NCBI RefSeq assembly: GCF_000004075.3
Contig: NC_026656.2
Location: 24,562,607-24,626,606 of the forward strand
Source: Cucumis sativus
Lineage: Eukaryota; Streptophyta; Magnoliopsida; Cucurbitales; Cucurbitaceae
Reading direction: 5' to 3'
DNA: 64,000 bases
This document shows positions 12,091-22,310 of this stretch, one piece after another (positions within the stretch are counted from its first letter, which is position 1; every line of letters begins with the position of its first letter). A program made the translations under genes and the position numbers. Under the pieces are notes generated by a model, which was given only the letters and a program-made list of their open reading frames with translations, ran no database searches and was not told the DNA's origin.

Positions 12091-12944
12091 TCAGAAAACA
12101 CATATGTATTGTCTTTTTATTTAATAACCCATTAACCCCTCCCCACTACTTTTGATTCATCCTTGAAATTTCCGTCCATATCTCGTCATTTTCAATAATT
12201 TCCTTTCTTTCTTTTTAACATTAAAGTATTTATAAATATTTTTAGAAATTTTGTTATTTAAAATATTTTTTTAAAAAAATGTTATAGAGTTATGTTGTTT
12301 AAACTTAAATAGTTCAATAATATTTGTTTTAGTATATATAGAGTCTAACGCAATTGCTGGCAGCCGTCTTGTGGGATTTTTTAAGCAATGGGTTTTTTTG
12401 TTTTAATGGTTGTTTGTTTGTGAGAGATAATGTCTACTATATATATGTATATAAATAATAGAGCTAATATGAGTACACCTAACATGTAAATACATATTAT
12501 TAAGAGTACTTGTTTCATCCAAAAGGTTTAGTTCTGTAGGAGAAAGATATAGTTGTTCCTTTTTATAAACCAAAATAATCATTCTCTTATCTTATCTTAT
12601 CCATGGTAAATTTTGAACATAAATAACTATATTAGGGCATTTCATCAATATATGACTACATTAGGGCATTGCTCTTATACCACTTTTGTTAGAAACAACT
12701 AGCCTCCAAATATCTCTCATGTAATGGTATGTTATTATTGTTCACTTTGAACATAAATAACGCTCATTCGCTTTTGGTTTTGCAGGTTTTGATTTCACTC
12801 AATTAAATGTCTTATATTACATATACTAGAGATATTTGTCCTACCTAATTTACACAATTATTTTCATATATTGAAATAAAATTAATGACACAATCTCAAT
12901 TTAAAATTATGAAAAATTTCTTTCCAATGCCTAAAAAATTATTT
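12091..12944. other. Promoter side of PR-10 copy B and AT-rich spacer
   Basis: Upstream region of the minus-strand copy B. AT-rich, with a poly-pyrimidine stretch near 12190-12220. No confident promoter element or gene is seen. Confidence 0.4.
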
Positions 12945-13135
12945 TTAGGAGTTGTTGGTTGGGTTTGGTCTAAATTGGTTTGGGTTGTTTTTTATGAACA
13001 ACCCATGAACTAACGTAACCCCATAAGACTTTTTTTTATATATATTTGAACCAAACCCAATCCTAATAAGTTGATTAATCAATTGGCTAAACCGTATGGG
13101 TCAGATTGGGTTGATCAGATTTTTGGACACTCCCT
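12945..13135. mobile_element. Imperfect palindromic repeat, MITE-like
   Basis: The left arm contains GGTTGGGTTTGGTC and TTGGTTTGGGTTGTT. The right arm contains AACCAAACCCAATCC and GGGTCAGATTGGGTTG. These arms are partly complementary and surround AACAACCCATGAAC. Such (G)GTTGGGTT-rich palindromes are common non-autonomous hAT-type or similar elements in plants. Ends and target duplication were not resolved. Confidence 0.4.
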
Positions 13136-13166
13136 ACCATTCTATATACTAACGATTAACTCCCAC

Positions 13167-13640
13167 CACTATAAGAAATTAGGGATATCTTGACGCTATA
13201 AAGTGCATCGAGATAAGAAATGTTGGAAAATAGCACATCCGTTAGTGTCGTAAGGTGTGTGTCAGAAGATGCAATCTATCCTGACGTTGATTTCATCGCG
13301 TCAGGAATGACCACACAATCCCCAACATTATACATGTACACGTCAGGAAAAAGGAAACAATTAAATAACAATTTTTCTTTTTATTTCCTTTTTTTCGACG
13401 CCATGCATATATACATCAGAAAATATGTGGTTATTCCTGATTATTTAATTGTTTAGTTGTTTATTTAATTGTTTACTTTTCTCAGATGTCATACATATAT
13501 TCGTCTGGAATTAGGTGCAGAGTCTCAACATAGATGTTGACTGTGTTGGAGAAAAGGAAACAATTAAATAATTAGTTTACTTTTTCTGAAGTCATGGGTA
13601 CAACATCGAGAATAGTGAGGATGAATCTTCTGATGTTTTC
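13167..13640 (+). mobile_element. CACTA-like element terminus, copy 1
   Basis: It opens with CACTATAAGAAATTAGGGA, the form expected of a CACTA (En/Spm) terminus. Subterminal variants of GACGT...TACACGTCAGGA and ATGCATATATACATCAG follow in both orientations. The region is alignable with 24388-24850 in the same orientation. Downstream, a transcribed-leader-like stretch (13680-13800) is followed by a 25-base T run at 13827-13851. The opposite terminus and a transposase were not found nearby. Confidence 0.6.
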
Positions 13641-14470
13641 ATTGTCCATTGAGAGATCCTCTACAAAATTCCAGATATGTGTTCTAAGATAGAGAGAAAT
13701 AAAGAGTTAGAGAGAAAGAAGTCAGGAAGAAGGGTCACAATTTGCCATCACCATCGGGTTCATCTGCCACTAGTCATTCTATTCCGCTGTTGTCGCTTGT
13801 CATTTTGGTAAGTTGTTTGATGGTTGTTTTTTTTTTTTTTTTTTTTTTTTTAAGTTAAAGAAATATGTAGTTTTAGATTTGATTTTGAAATTGTTCAAAT
13901 GTTTGATGTTTTTTGAAATGTATGATGAAAATTGTATATTGAAATGGAATGTATGTTAAATTTTTTAAAATGTATATTGAAATTGTTATAGGTTTAAGGT
14001 TAAAATTGTTGAAATTTCTGGAGGGCTATAATGGATTGAAAAAATTGTTTGTTAGAAGTGTTAGATGAAGCATTTTGATCTATTTTTTCTACCTAGTTAT
14101 CCTATAGACATGGTAGTGTTGAGTTCAAACTTAGTTTTTAATTTGTTAATAATTTTGTTTATTTGAAGTGTTGGTAGTTGGTAAGATTGAAGTAATTCTC
14201 CACAGCTAAAAAATTCTCTCTCCTCTCTCTAAAATGGCAACGGAGCTGAAGGGTCACACATAAGGCAACTACAACCAATCGAAGACACAGGCCTGAAACA
14301 TCCTTATTGGGAAAAGTTAACGACAAATCTCATTAACTATCCATTAACAAGCAGATGCCTTGATTTAATAGCAACTTCAACTAATTTTGTCTTTAAAGGT
14401 ATCCAACTTAACTCTCTTTTACTCATCTATTCTTGTCTATCTATGCATCAAAACAAAAATACAAAGGTGA
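13641..14470. other. Spacer between CACTA-like end and retrotransposon
   Basis: AT-rich, with a T25 run at 13827-13851. Near 14232-14300 a short coding-like stretch begins with ATG (MATELKGHT) but stops at once. No gene is supported. Confidence 0.4.
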
Positions 14471-14475
14471 CCTTC
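14471..14475. repeat. Target-site duplication, left copy
   Basis: CCTTC directly abuts the TG end of the LTR and is repeated exactly at 19710-19714, as expected of a 5-bp staggered-cut integration. Confidence 0.93.
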
Positions 14476-14845
14476 TGATAGAACACTGATATAGTGTTTC
14501 TATTTATTGATATATGCAACAAAATTACAATATAAAAGCAGTAAAAGAAAAATTAAAGAACCCCTAACCCCCTGCCCTTCCTCTCTTTCAAGGAATATTG
14601 CAGCCCTAATTCTTCACCCCATTCTCCCTTCCAACAGACTCCTATTTATACTCCATAATCAACTCCTATTTATACTCTAACTAACTTTCTCTCTCCATAA
14701 CAAACTCCTACTTATACTCTATTATGTTATTATGGAATCATCTACTAACAATATTAAAACTATTAAGGCTATTTTCCCTAGCACGTGCGGTTAACCTTGC
14801 TTCTTCTTCCTTCTACTGTACTGGTGTATAATTGGGGGTCTATCA
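14476..14845 (-). repeat. 3' LTR of the chromovirus
   Basis: A 370-base direct repeat of 19340-19709. It starts TGATAGAACACTGATATAG and ends GGGGGTCTATCA on the plus strand. Differences seen from the other LTR are caacaAaatt/caacaGaatt, ctcccTtcc/ctcccCcc and ctattTtccc/ctattCtccc. Because the element runs on the minus strand, this is the downstream LTR. Confidence 0.95.
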
Positions 14846-14848
14846 TTA

Positions 14849-14860
14849 CATTCCCTTTCC
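14849..14860 (-). other. Polypurine tract
   Basis: On the minus strand GGAAAGGGAATG lies three bases before the 3' LTR. This is the usual plus-strand primer position for LTR retrotransposons. Confidence 0.8.
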
Positions 14861-14861
14861 A

Positions 14862-15887
14862 AATTCACCTTGTCCTCAAGGTGAAAATTCAGAAATTTCT
14901 TCTGAAATTCTTCATACTCCTCCTAAGATGCCTCATGAGGTGGTAGCCCCTGCCATTTAATCAATACCTCCAAATTCCTTCATTGTTCTTCGAATACCCA
15001 TATATCTCCTCCGGAATAGCCAACCATTCATAGTTTTCATTTAAACAGGCCATTTCTTCTGGTTTCAGCATGGTGTGATTTCCCACCATCTTTCTAAGTT
15101 GCAAGACATGAAAGACTGGGTGAATACATGAAGATTCCGGTAGCTGGAGCTTGTATGCTACCAGTCCTATTCATTCTGTAACTTCAAACGACCCAAAAAA
15201 CTTTGGGGACAGTTTCTCATTCTTTTTCTTACGCAAGGAAGATTGCCTGTATGACCTAATTTTTAAAAACACCATGTCACCAACCTTGTATTCCACATCT
15301 CTTCTCTTCAAATCTGCATTCTTTTTCATTTTATCTTGAGCCACTCGAAGGTGTTCCTTCAATACTTCCAAGACTTCATCCCTTGCCTTGAGTTGTTCAT
15401 CTAACAGGAAGTTAGATGTGCTTTGATCCCTATAGTATATTAACGGAGGGGGTGTGCGACCGTATACAGCCTGAAAAGGAGTGATTCCCAATGACCGATG
15501 GAAGGTGGTATTGTACCAATACTCCGCCCAGTGTAGCCATTTTGTCCATTCCTTTGGTTTCTCACTACAGAAACATCTTAAATATGTTTCCACGCTCTTG
15601 TTGACCACTTCTGTCTGACCATCTGTTTGTGGGTGATATGCCGTGCTTCTATTTAATTTAGTGCCAGCCAATTTGAACATTCCTTTCCAAAAACTGCTCA
15701 CAAATACCTTATCTCTATCCGATACGATGGATTTAGGAAATCCGTGTAGACGCACAATTTCTTTAACAAATACTTCTGCTACAGTTTTCGTTGTGAAATG
15801 ATGTTTGAGGGCAAGAAAATGACCATATTTGCTGAACCTATCGACCACTACAAATATAGTTTTAAAGCCACTTGATTTCGACAACCC
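14862..15887 (-). pseudogene. Integrase C-terminal part and chromodomain (retrotransposon, broken)
   Basis: From 15884 the frame shows the integrase core: VVVDRFSKYGHF, IVSDRDKVF and AYHPQTDGQTE with the catalytic D, D and E pattern. It then runs through VGDMVFLKIR and FGSFEVTE to a TGA at 15171-15173. The same frame continues with IHPVFHVLQL, the common end of gypsy integrases, then PEEIYGYSKN. After a frameshift near 14965 it continues with KWQGLPPHEAS, a chromodomain-type block, in which a stop occupies the usual Trp position. The catalytic core looks intact but the chromodomain segment is broken, so targeting would be impaired even if translated. Confidence 0.85.
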
Positions 15888-17985
15888 CTAAATGAAGTCC
15901 ATTGAGATATTACTCCAAATGTTGGTGGGAACTTCCAATGGCAGTAATAGCCCAGTCGGGGTCAAAGCCAAGGATTTATTTTTCTGACAAATAAGACATT
16001 CATCACAGTACCTTTTGATGTCAATTTTCATTCCGGCCCAATATAACTCTCAAGTAATTCTCTTATAAGTTCTTAGAAAACCAGAATGTCCACCTATCAC
16101 AGAATCATGATAAATATACAGTATGGCTGGAATCAAAGTTGATGACTGAGATAACACCAACCTGTCCTTGTACCTTAGCATTCCGTGTCTGATAGAAAAT
16201 TTTCTTTCAGTATTCTCCTCCCCTGATTGTAGTTCTTCCCATACTTTGCGAAGTCTGGTATCTTCTTCCACTTCCTTCTTGACTACTAATAAGTCTATTA
16301 ATGCTGGTGCCGTTAAGCTACTGAATTGAACCGCTGGAGGTACACGGGATAGGGCGTCAGCGGCTTTATTCTCTAGTCCTGGTTTGTATTGTACTTCAAA
16401 AGAGTATCCCAACAGTTTGGCTACCCACTTTTGGTACTGAGGTTGAATTACTCTCTGCTCTAGTAAAAACTTCAATGATTTCTTGGCTTGCATTAACACA
16501 ACTCCTATGCCATACCCTGATGCATCTGTTTCCAATTCAAAGGTGCTACTGAAATTTGGCAATGCCAAGATTGGTAGGGTCATCATAGCTTGTTGCAGCC
16601 TTTGAAAAGCTTCTTCTGAATCGTCAGTCCAATTGAACCCTCCTTTCTTCACTAACTGAGTTAAAGGAGCTGTCGTTGATCCATAATGTTGGACGAACTT
16701 TCGGTAATATCCTGTCAAACCCAGGAACCCACGAACTTCTCTTATATTTGTAGGTGTAGGCCATTCTTTAATTGCTCTTATCTTTTCTGGATCGACCTCA
16801 ACTCCTTGAGCTGATATGATGTGGCCTAGATAATCCACGCGTTCTTGTGCAAAGCTACACTTCTTTCGATTAGCATATAGTTCGTTTCTTCTTAGGATTT
16901 CCAGTGCTAGTCCAAGATGTGTGAGATGTACCTCTAAGTTTTCGCTATAGATCAAAATATCATCGAAGAGCACCAATATGAACTTCCTTAGATATGGCTT
17001 AAATACCATGTTCATCAAAGACTGGAAAGTTGAGGGGGCATTAGTTAATCCGAAGGGCATGACTAAGAATTCATAATGTCCTTCGTGTGTGCGGAACGCT
17101 GTCTTTTCGATATCTCCACTTGCCATCCTAATTTGATGATACCCAGCTTTCAAGTCAATCTTTGAAAACCATCTAGCTCCATTCAACTCGTCGAATAACT
17201 CCTCAATAACTGGAATGAGAAACTTATCGGGTATAGTCACGTTGTTCAAGACCCTATAATCTACGCAGAATCTCCAACAACCATCCTTCTTCTGTACTAA
17301 CAGAACCGGGCTGGAATATGGGCTATTACTTGGGCGAATAACCCCTGAACTCAGCATCTCTTCCACCAATCTCTTCATCTCCGCCTTTTGTTGGTATCCA
17401 TAGCGATACAGCCTCACATTGACCGGGTCAGTTCCTTGTTTCAAATAGATATGCTCATTACTTTTTCGTGGAGGTAGAGTTTCCGGCCATGTAAAAACAT
17501 CTTCGAATTTCTTCAGGACAACTGAAACTGCCTCGTCCACCGTTAGTACCTCTTCAATTCCATCATCTTCTGAGGGCTCATACATTGTCTCCATTGCTCG
17601 GCACTCAATTAAGAATCCTTGGTCAGAATCCTTCCATGACTTAATCATATTCTTGAGGCCAACCATGACTTTGGTTAAGTTGGGGTCTCCTTTGATTTTC
17701 ACTTTCTTTCCGTTGTGTAGAAAAGTCATGGTCAAGTTTTTCCAATCCACTTCCGTCACGGCCAATGAATACAATCACTGCATTCCTAGTACTCCATCTA
17801 CTCCTCCCAACTCAAGTGGTAAGAAGTTTGCTTCCACTTTCCATCCCTCCAGTTGTAGCTCGATGCCTTCACAAATTCCTTTCCCCTTCACAGCTGCACC
17901 CGAGCCCAAAATCACTCCATAGTGTGAAGTAGTCTTCGTTGGTAAACTCAGTTCCTGCACCACCTTGTCCGAGATGAAGTGTTAT
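15888..17985 (-). pseudogene. Protease C-terminus, reverse transcriptase, RNase H, integrase N-terminus (broken pol)
   Basis: One frame runs from about 17985 to 15888, interrupted by TGA at 17775-17777, TGA at 16050-16052 and TAG at 15888-15890. Reverse transcriptase is visible in order: RLYRYGYQQKAEM, VQKKDGCWRFCVDYR, IDLKAGYHQIR, MPFGLTNAPSTF and the catalytic FDDIL (about 16953-16967). RNase H starts with ETDASGYGIG but jumps near 16480 straight to SLKFLLEQ, so roughly 50-60 residues of the central part, including expected catalytic acids, are absent in frame. The integrase HHCC finger follows (H...GGHSG, then YCDECLICQ). Nonsense codons at positions normally Trp or Arg fit C-to-T/G-to-A change. 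Confidence 0.9.
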
Positions 17986-19297
17986 GGGTTGCTCCACAAT
18001 CGATTAGGATAACTACTTCTCTATCCTTAATCTTTCCTCTCACCTTCATCGTTCCAGGATTCGTCAGCCCAACCACTGAATTTATGGAAAGTTCAACAAT
18101 AGCCTGATCTTCTGGATTTATCTCGACACAGTTCAATTCTGTCTCATCCCATTCCGCTTCCTCCATAATTTCATATTCCTCATCCTCCTTCACCACATAC
18201 ATTCTTAGTTCCCTTTGCTCCTTTCCTTTACATCGATGTCCATGAAAGTACTTTTCATTACAGCGAAAGCAAAGTCCCTTCTCTTTTCGGGCTTGAAATT
18301 CTGCATCGGGTAGTCTCTTCGTCGGGCCTTCTTTCTTAACTTCTCCAACCGTTGTTCTTAATGTCACCGTCCTCATTGGAAATATGGTATTTCCTTTATT
18401 CTCACTGTTATTCATCGTTGCACTACTCTTGATGATTGAAGAGTTTGGAGGAGGGTATTTACCTTTGGGATAACCGTTTAGGTTCGCCTCATTGCGGATG
18501 ATCTCTCGGTTCTCCACGAGTTGAGCCGCGCGCATCATCTCGGCCAATCAAATCGGTTTACAAAAAACTACCTCAGCTTTGATCCATGGAAACAGTCCAT
18601 TCATAAACGTCTCCTCTACCACACGATCTTGCAGGTCAGCGAGTGGTGCCATCAACCTATCAAACTCATTGCGATATTCTTCCACTGTGGTCTGCTGTTT
18701 AATCCTTAAGAATTGCCCACAGATGGATCCTTCTCTCGACGATCGAAACCGCACCAGCAATCTCTCCTTAAGATTGGGCCATCCTGTAAACTTATCGCGT
18801 TCTTCTTGTGCTCAGTACCAGTTTAACGCTGAGCCTTCAAAACTGATGGTCGCCACCAAAACCTTCTCCGCATCGCTCAGTTTGTGAATTTGGAAGTACC
18901 GGTCGGCGTGGAACAACCACGAATCCGGATCCTCGCCATTGAATACTGGCATTTCGACCTTCTTAAATTTGTCTCTCTCATTCGCACCCTCTTCGTCCTC
19001 AGTCCTCCTCTCCTTTGTTTCGTTCTCACCTCTCCTACTTGTCGAACTCTCTCCTTCATTACTTTTTCTGCATCCAGTTTCTTGTGCGTCGTAGTCTGCC
19101 AACTTCTCACTGGTTGTCGTCCGTTCTTTCGCAATGGAATCCATGAGTATCATCAGCATTTGATGCGTCTTTTCAGTTTGTTGACTGATCGCTGTTAAGC
19201 TTTCTTCGATCGCTGGAATTTTACTCACTTCTTTCTTTATCAGCAACATTTCCTGATCGTAAGCTTCCATTCTCTCTTCCGATCGCGTGTTAACCAT
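17948..19297 (-). pseudogene. Gag and protease N-terminus (retrotransposon, broken)
   Basis: The frame starts at 19297 (MVNTRSEERMEAYDQEM), just inside the primer-binding site. It shows a coiled, charged N-terminus and the gypsy gag core (PVFNGEDPDSWLFHADRYF). TGA at 18812-18814 interrupts it after ALNWY. It continues with EYRNEFDRLMAPL, is interrupted again at 18548-18550, and resumes. A zinc knuckle CFRCNEKYFHGHRC is spaced C-x2-C-x7-H-x-C, not the retroviral C-x2-C-x4-H-x4-C. The protease motif reads ILIDCGATHN, where gypsy proteases usually have D-S-G or D-T-G. A frameshift follows at about 17975-17985. Confidence 0.88.
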
Positions 19298-19321
19298 GGT
19301 TCTCTCCTTGCCCAGATCCGA

Positions 19322-19336
19322 CAGGCTCTGATACCA
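19322..19336 (-). other. Primer-binding site (initiator tRNA-Met)
   Basis: On the minus strand TGGTATCAGAGCC starts three bases after the 5' LTR. This sequence is complementary to the 3' end of plant initiator tRNA-Met and is the usual primer site of Ty3/gypsy chromoviruses. Confidence 0.9.
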
Positions 19337-19339
19337 ATT

Positions 19340-19709
19340 TGATAGAACACTGATATAGTGTTTCTATTTATTGATATATGCAACAGAATTACAATATAAA
19401 AGCAGTAAAAGAAAAATTAAAGAACCCCTAACCCCCTGCCCTTCCTCTCTTTCAAGGAATATTGCAGCCCTAATTCTTCACCCCATTCTCCCTCCCAACA
19501 GACTCCTATTTATACTCCATAATCAACTCCTATTTATACTCTAACTAACTTTCTCTCTCCATAACAAACTCCTACTTATACTCTATTATGTTATTATGGA
19601 ATCATCTACTAACAATATTAAAACTATTAAGGCTATTCTCCCTAGCACGTGCGGTTAACCTTGCTTCTTCTTCCTTCTACTGTACTGGTGTATAATTGGG
19701 GGTCTATCA
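19340..19709 (-). repeat. 5' LTR of the chromovirus
   Basis: The upstream LTR in the element's own orientation, 370 bases, three substitutions from the other copy. As the promoter-bearing LTR it would drive minus-strand transcription towards lower coordinates. A TATA-like signal was not assigned. Confidence 0.95.
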
Positions 19710-19714
19710 CCTTC
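19710..19714. repeat. Target-site duplication, right copy
   Basis: CCTTC abuts the TCTATCA end of the LTR and matches 14471-14475 exactly. Confidence 0.93.
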
Positions 19715-19779
19715 TTGAATTGCTAATCAACACCTTCAAAACTCTCATAGCCACCCTAAGAACTAAGATGTTCTTCCTT

Positions 19780-20240
19780 GAAAACAGGTACGAGAATCAT
19801 TGTTTGTGGGTTAGAAAAACAAAAAAACATAAGTGGGAATACAAAGAAAATATTCAGAATTGATCAGCATGGCAGAAAATGCTACATTTTAGTTTCAGAA
19901 GGGCCTGATAAAAGCAGTTGGGTTTCCTTTTTCTATCGATGATAAGTCCGAATGTGGAAACAAAGCCAAAAAAGAGACCTCCAGTGGAACATTTGAAAAA
20001 CTTTAGCATTAGATATTCATCTTCAGATTCTGATTCATCATCTAAAAGATCATATGCAAAAGTTCTGTTGGACGGTAACTCAAGTGACTTAATTTGATCT
20101 TCTCTAAAAGGTAGAAGGATGTTTTCAAAATATCCGTTTAACTAGAACAACACGATGGTTATTACAAGAAGGCTTTTCCATGACAATTGGGAAAAGATCA
20201 TGCTCAACCTAAAAAAGAAAACATGTGCATATTTTATATT
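19780..20240 (+). pseudogene. Decayed DUF4283-like retroelement ORF1 remnant
   Basis: Short coding-like blocks appear in two alternating plus frames: WVRKTKKHKWEYKENIQ, GRKCYILVSEGPDKSSWVSF and RYSSSDSDSSSKRSYAKVLL. The GR-x-C/F-x-L-V-x-EG-x-x-x-x-GW-like pattern followed by a Ser-rich stretch and SYAKVL recalls DUF4283 proteins of plant LINE-type elements. Stops and frameshifts throughout make it non-functional. The chromovirus landed directly beside it, and the old element may continue on the other side of 14470. Identification is tentative. Confidence 0.4.
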
Positions 20241-21373
20241 ATAAGCCTTTCAACTATGAGAAAGCATTTGTCTAGTATATTACCTTTATTTATAAGCCTT
20301 TCCACTATGAGAAAACATGTGCCTTTCCACTATCTAGTGGAGCTTTTGATCACATTCACAATAGTTTTGCTTAAGAGTTTTTGTGGTCTAAAATAGACAC
20401 AATATATATAATATATGTCTGGGTATATATTAACTCTACAACTTTGATCATATATTAACTCTCTCATTTTTCGCCTCTCTTATCAACACATTATATTAAT
20501 TGTTTCTACAATCTTGTGGTAGATTATTGCTAGTGTATGTGGATGATATAGTCATAATTGATCATGATTGATCTTAAAGTCTTTTATCTTAAAAGGATTT
20601 CTTATTTCTTATTTCAAGGAAACGGAAGAAAAAAAATCTTTTCTTGGCTTTGATTTCTTATTTTCTAGCCCTTGGTTTTCTACATTATTTTTGTTTGGAA
20701 ATCAAAGCTTTTTCAATTAGTGTTGTTTTAGAAAGGTGTTACCAATTAGGCATTCAATTGAAATTTTTTCCTTCATTCTATAGGAAACTGAAGAAAAAAG
20801 AAAAAAAAAATCTCTCAATTAACTTACCTTTTAGATCATTCAAGGAAAGAAAATATTTTCTTTTAAGTTTTCCTTCATTCGATAATGAAACTTAGTTACT
20901 TACATTTTCAAAATTGCAAAAAATAACAAATTTAGAAGTAGATTACCGTTTGATTACCATCATATTTGTCAAATTTGCAATATGCGAAAAAAAAATCTTA
21001 TAAGCTGTTTTTTTCAAAAAAAAAAAATTGTTATCTAAATGCAATTTCTAGAGGTAACTTACAACTTTTAAAGGAAAAACAATCTTTTCCTTCCAGTTTT
21101 CCTTCATTCCATGGGTAATAATATATGTACAATATTTGAATAATCATGTTACATATTCATATGGATGCACAATGTTTCATATGAAAAAGAAGTTAGAAAA
21201 AGTTTCCCACACACTGATATCAAGATATAAAAGATTACACAAGAAATTAAACTCAAATAAATTGAGTATAACTCAAGTACTCAGAACCTTTTATGATGCT
21301 ATTATTATTGTAGATAGGGGGAAAACAACTCCAAAGGATGACAATAGATTTCATCATATGATTTAATGCATCT
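20241..21373. other. AT-rich spacer 3' of PR-10 copy C
   Basis: Contains no recognisable gene. The stretch at about 20950-21050 (CATATTTGTCAAATTTGCAA, then TTGTTATCTAAATGCAATTT) recurs near 27060-27145 in the same orientation and is a short dispersed repeat. Confidence 0.45.
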
Positions 21374-22310
21374 CTATTTAGGGTTTTTGTTGTGAAGGAG
21401 ATAGTTATTTGCAAGTTGAACAATCTCAATGAGAGGTTGTAGAGTAACAAGTGAAGCATTTGCAGCAGCTTCTTCCATGATTTCATATTCAATTGTCGTT
21501 TCAACAATACACTTATCTTCACCATTCTCAATTATCTTGAAACGAACCCTATAGAGAGTAAATCCAATGTTCAAGAATCCTCCTTCCACTATCTCTGTCT
21601 CTTTTATACGATTCTCATTATCTATTTTTGTAAATTTCTCTTTATAACTTGAGGTACCTAAACCTGCATTAATGTCCACACATTTTCACGTTTGTCTCAG
21701 AAGTCAAGACTCAGCATGTTAAAGATCAAAAGTAGGTGAATTGTGCTCGTTTAGATTAAATTATACTCAACATGAACCTATACTCTAAATTAACTATTTG
21801 CTTCTTTCTTACTCAAGAAAGTTGAATTCGTAGTAAAATTTTTTAAAAATAAATGTTCTGGTTTTTACTATATATATTCTCTATGGTCTAATCTTAAATT
21901 TATTAACCCTACTCTGACAAAAAAAAATCTTAAATCTTAATGTTATTAAAAAAAAAAACCTAATGGATGGTCTAAATTATCCTTGTAATTGAAGGGAATG
22001 AACAGAGATAGATGTGTAGTCTGAGTTATTACTGAGTATCGAACATAAAACGACTTTCAATAAAAATTTCTCGAAAATTTAGAATGGGAAGATGAAACAA
22101 TGGAAGAGATTACTACAAATTGTTACCTGGAGCAAAAATGAGATTAAGAACAGTTCCTTCTCCTCCATCACCTTCAACTAATTCGATTTTCTCAAAAAGA
22201 TTCGGAAGTTGTTCTCCCACAATTCGTCCAAGTTCAAGGCTGCCGAAGAGCTGCCATGTCACGTTGGCCGGGACGTCAATAACTGCCTCGTGCTGGAGTT
22301 TACCCAACAT
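21374..22310 (-). CDS. Bet v 1/PR-10 protein, norcoclaurine-synthase-like (copy C)
   Basis: Exon 1 is 22310-22127 (184 bases) and exon 2 is 21663-21374 on the minus strand, 157 residues. The 463-base intron has donor G|GTAACA and acceptor ATGCAG|GT at the shared phase-1 glycine. The start MLGKLQHEAVIDVPA is the only in-frame ATG that gives the family N-terminus. The P-loop GDGGEGT is at residues 47-53, then SYKEKF (Tyr68, Glu70) and DNENRIK (Lys82). The residue matching Asp141 of norcoclaurine synthase is Val. Sequence between the blocks (KLQHEAVIDVPANVTWQLFG) differs clearly from A and B, so this copy is the older paralogue. It is separated from copy B by a young retrotransposon of 5.2 kb that accounts for much of the gap. 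Same fold, likely hydrophobic-ligand or condensation-enzyme role; substrate unknown. Confidence 0.9.

Larger units (their letters stand above)
14476..19709 (-). mobile_element. Complete Ty3/gypsy chromovirus retrotransposon, coding-defective
   Basis: The element is 5,234 bases, minus strand, bounded by two 370-base LTRs ending TGATAGA/TCTATCA and by the CCTTC duplication. On the minus strand the order is LTR, primer-binding site, gag with zinc knuckle, protease, reverse transcriptase, RNase H, integrase, chromodomain, polypurine tract, LTR. This order (integrase after RNase H) with a C-terminal chromodomain defines a Ty3/gypsy chromovirus. The compact size and short LTRs fit the Reina clade, which is inference. 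The LTRs differ at three positions by eye, all transitions, so insertion was recent. The coding region nevertheless has several nonsense codons, a frameshift at the protease and an RNase H deletion, so it cannot supply its own proteins. It splits the PR-10 cluster. Confidence 0.95.

Noticed and set aside
12945..13135. A definite hAT MITE call
   Set aside because: Arms are only partly complementary and no 8-bp target duplication was found, so it was listed only as MITE-like.
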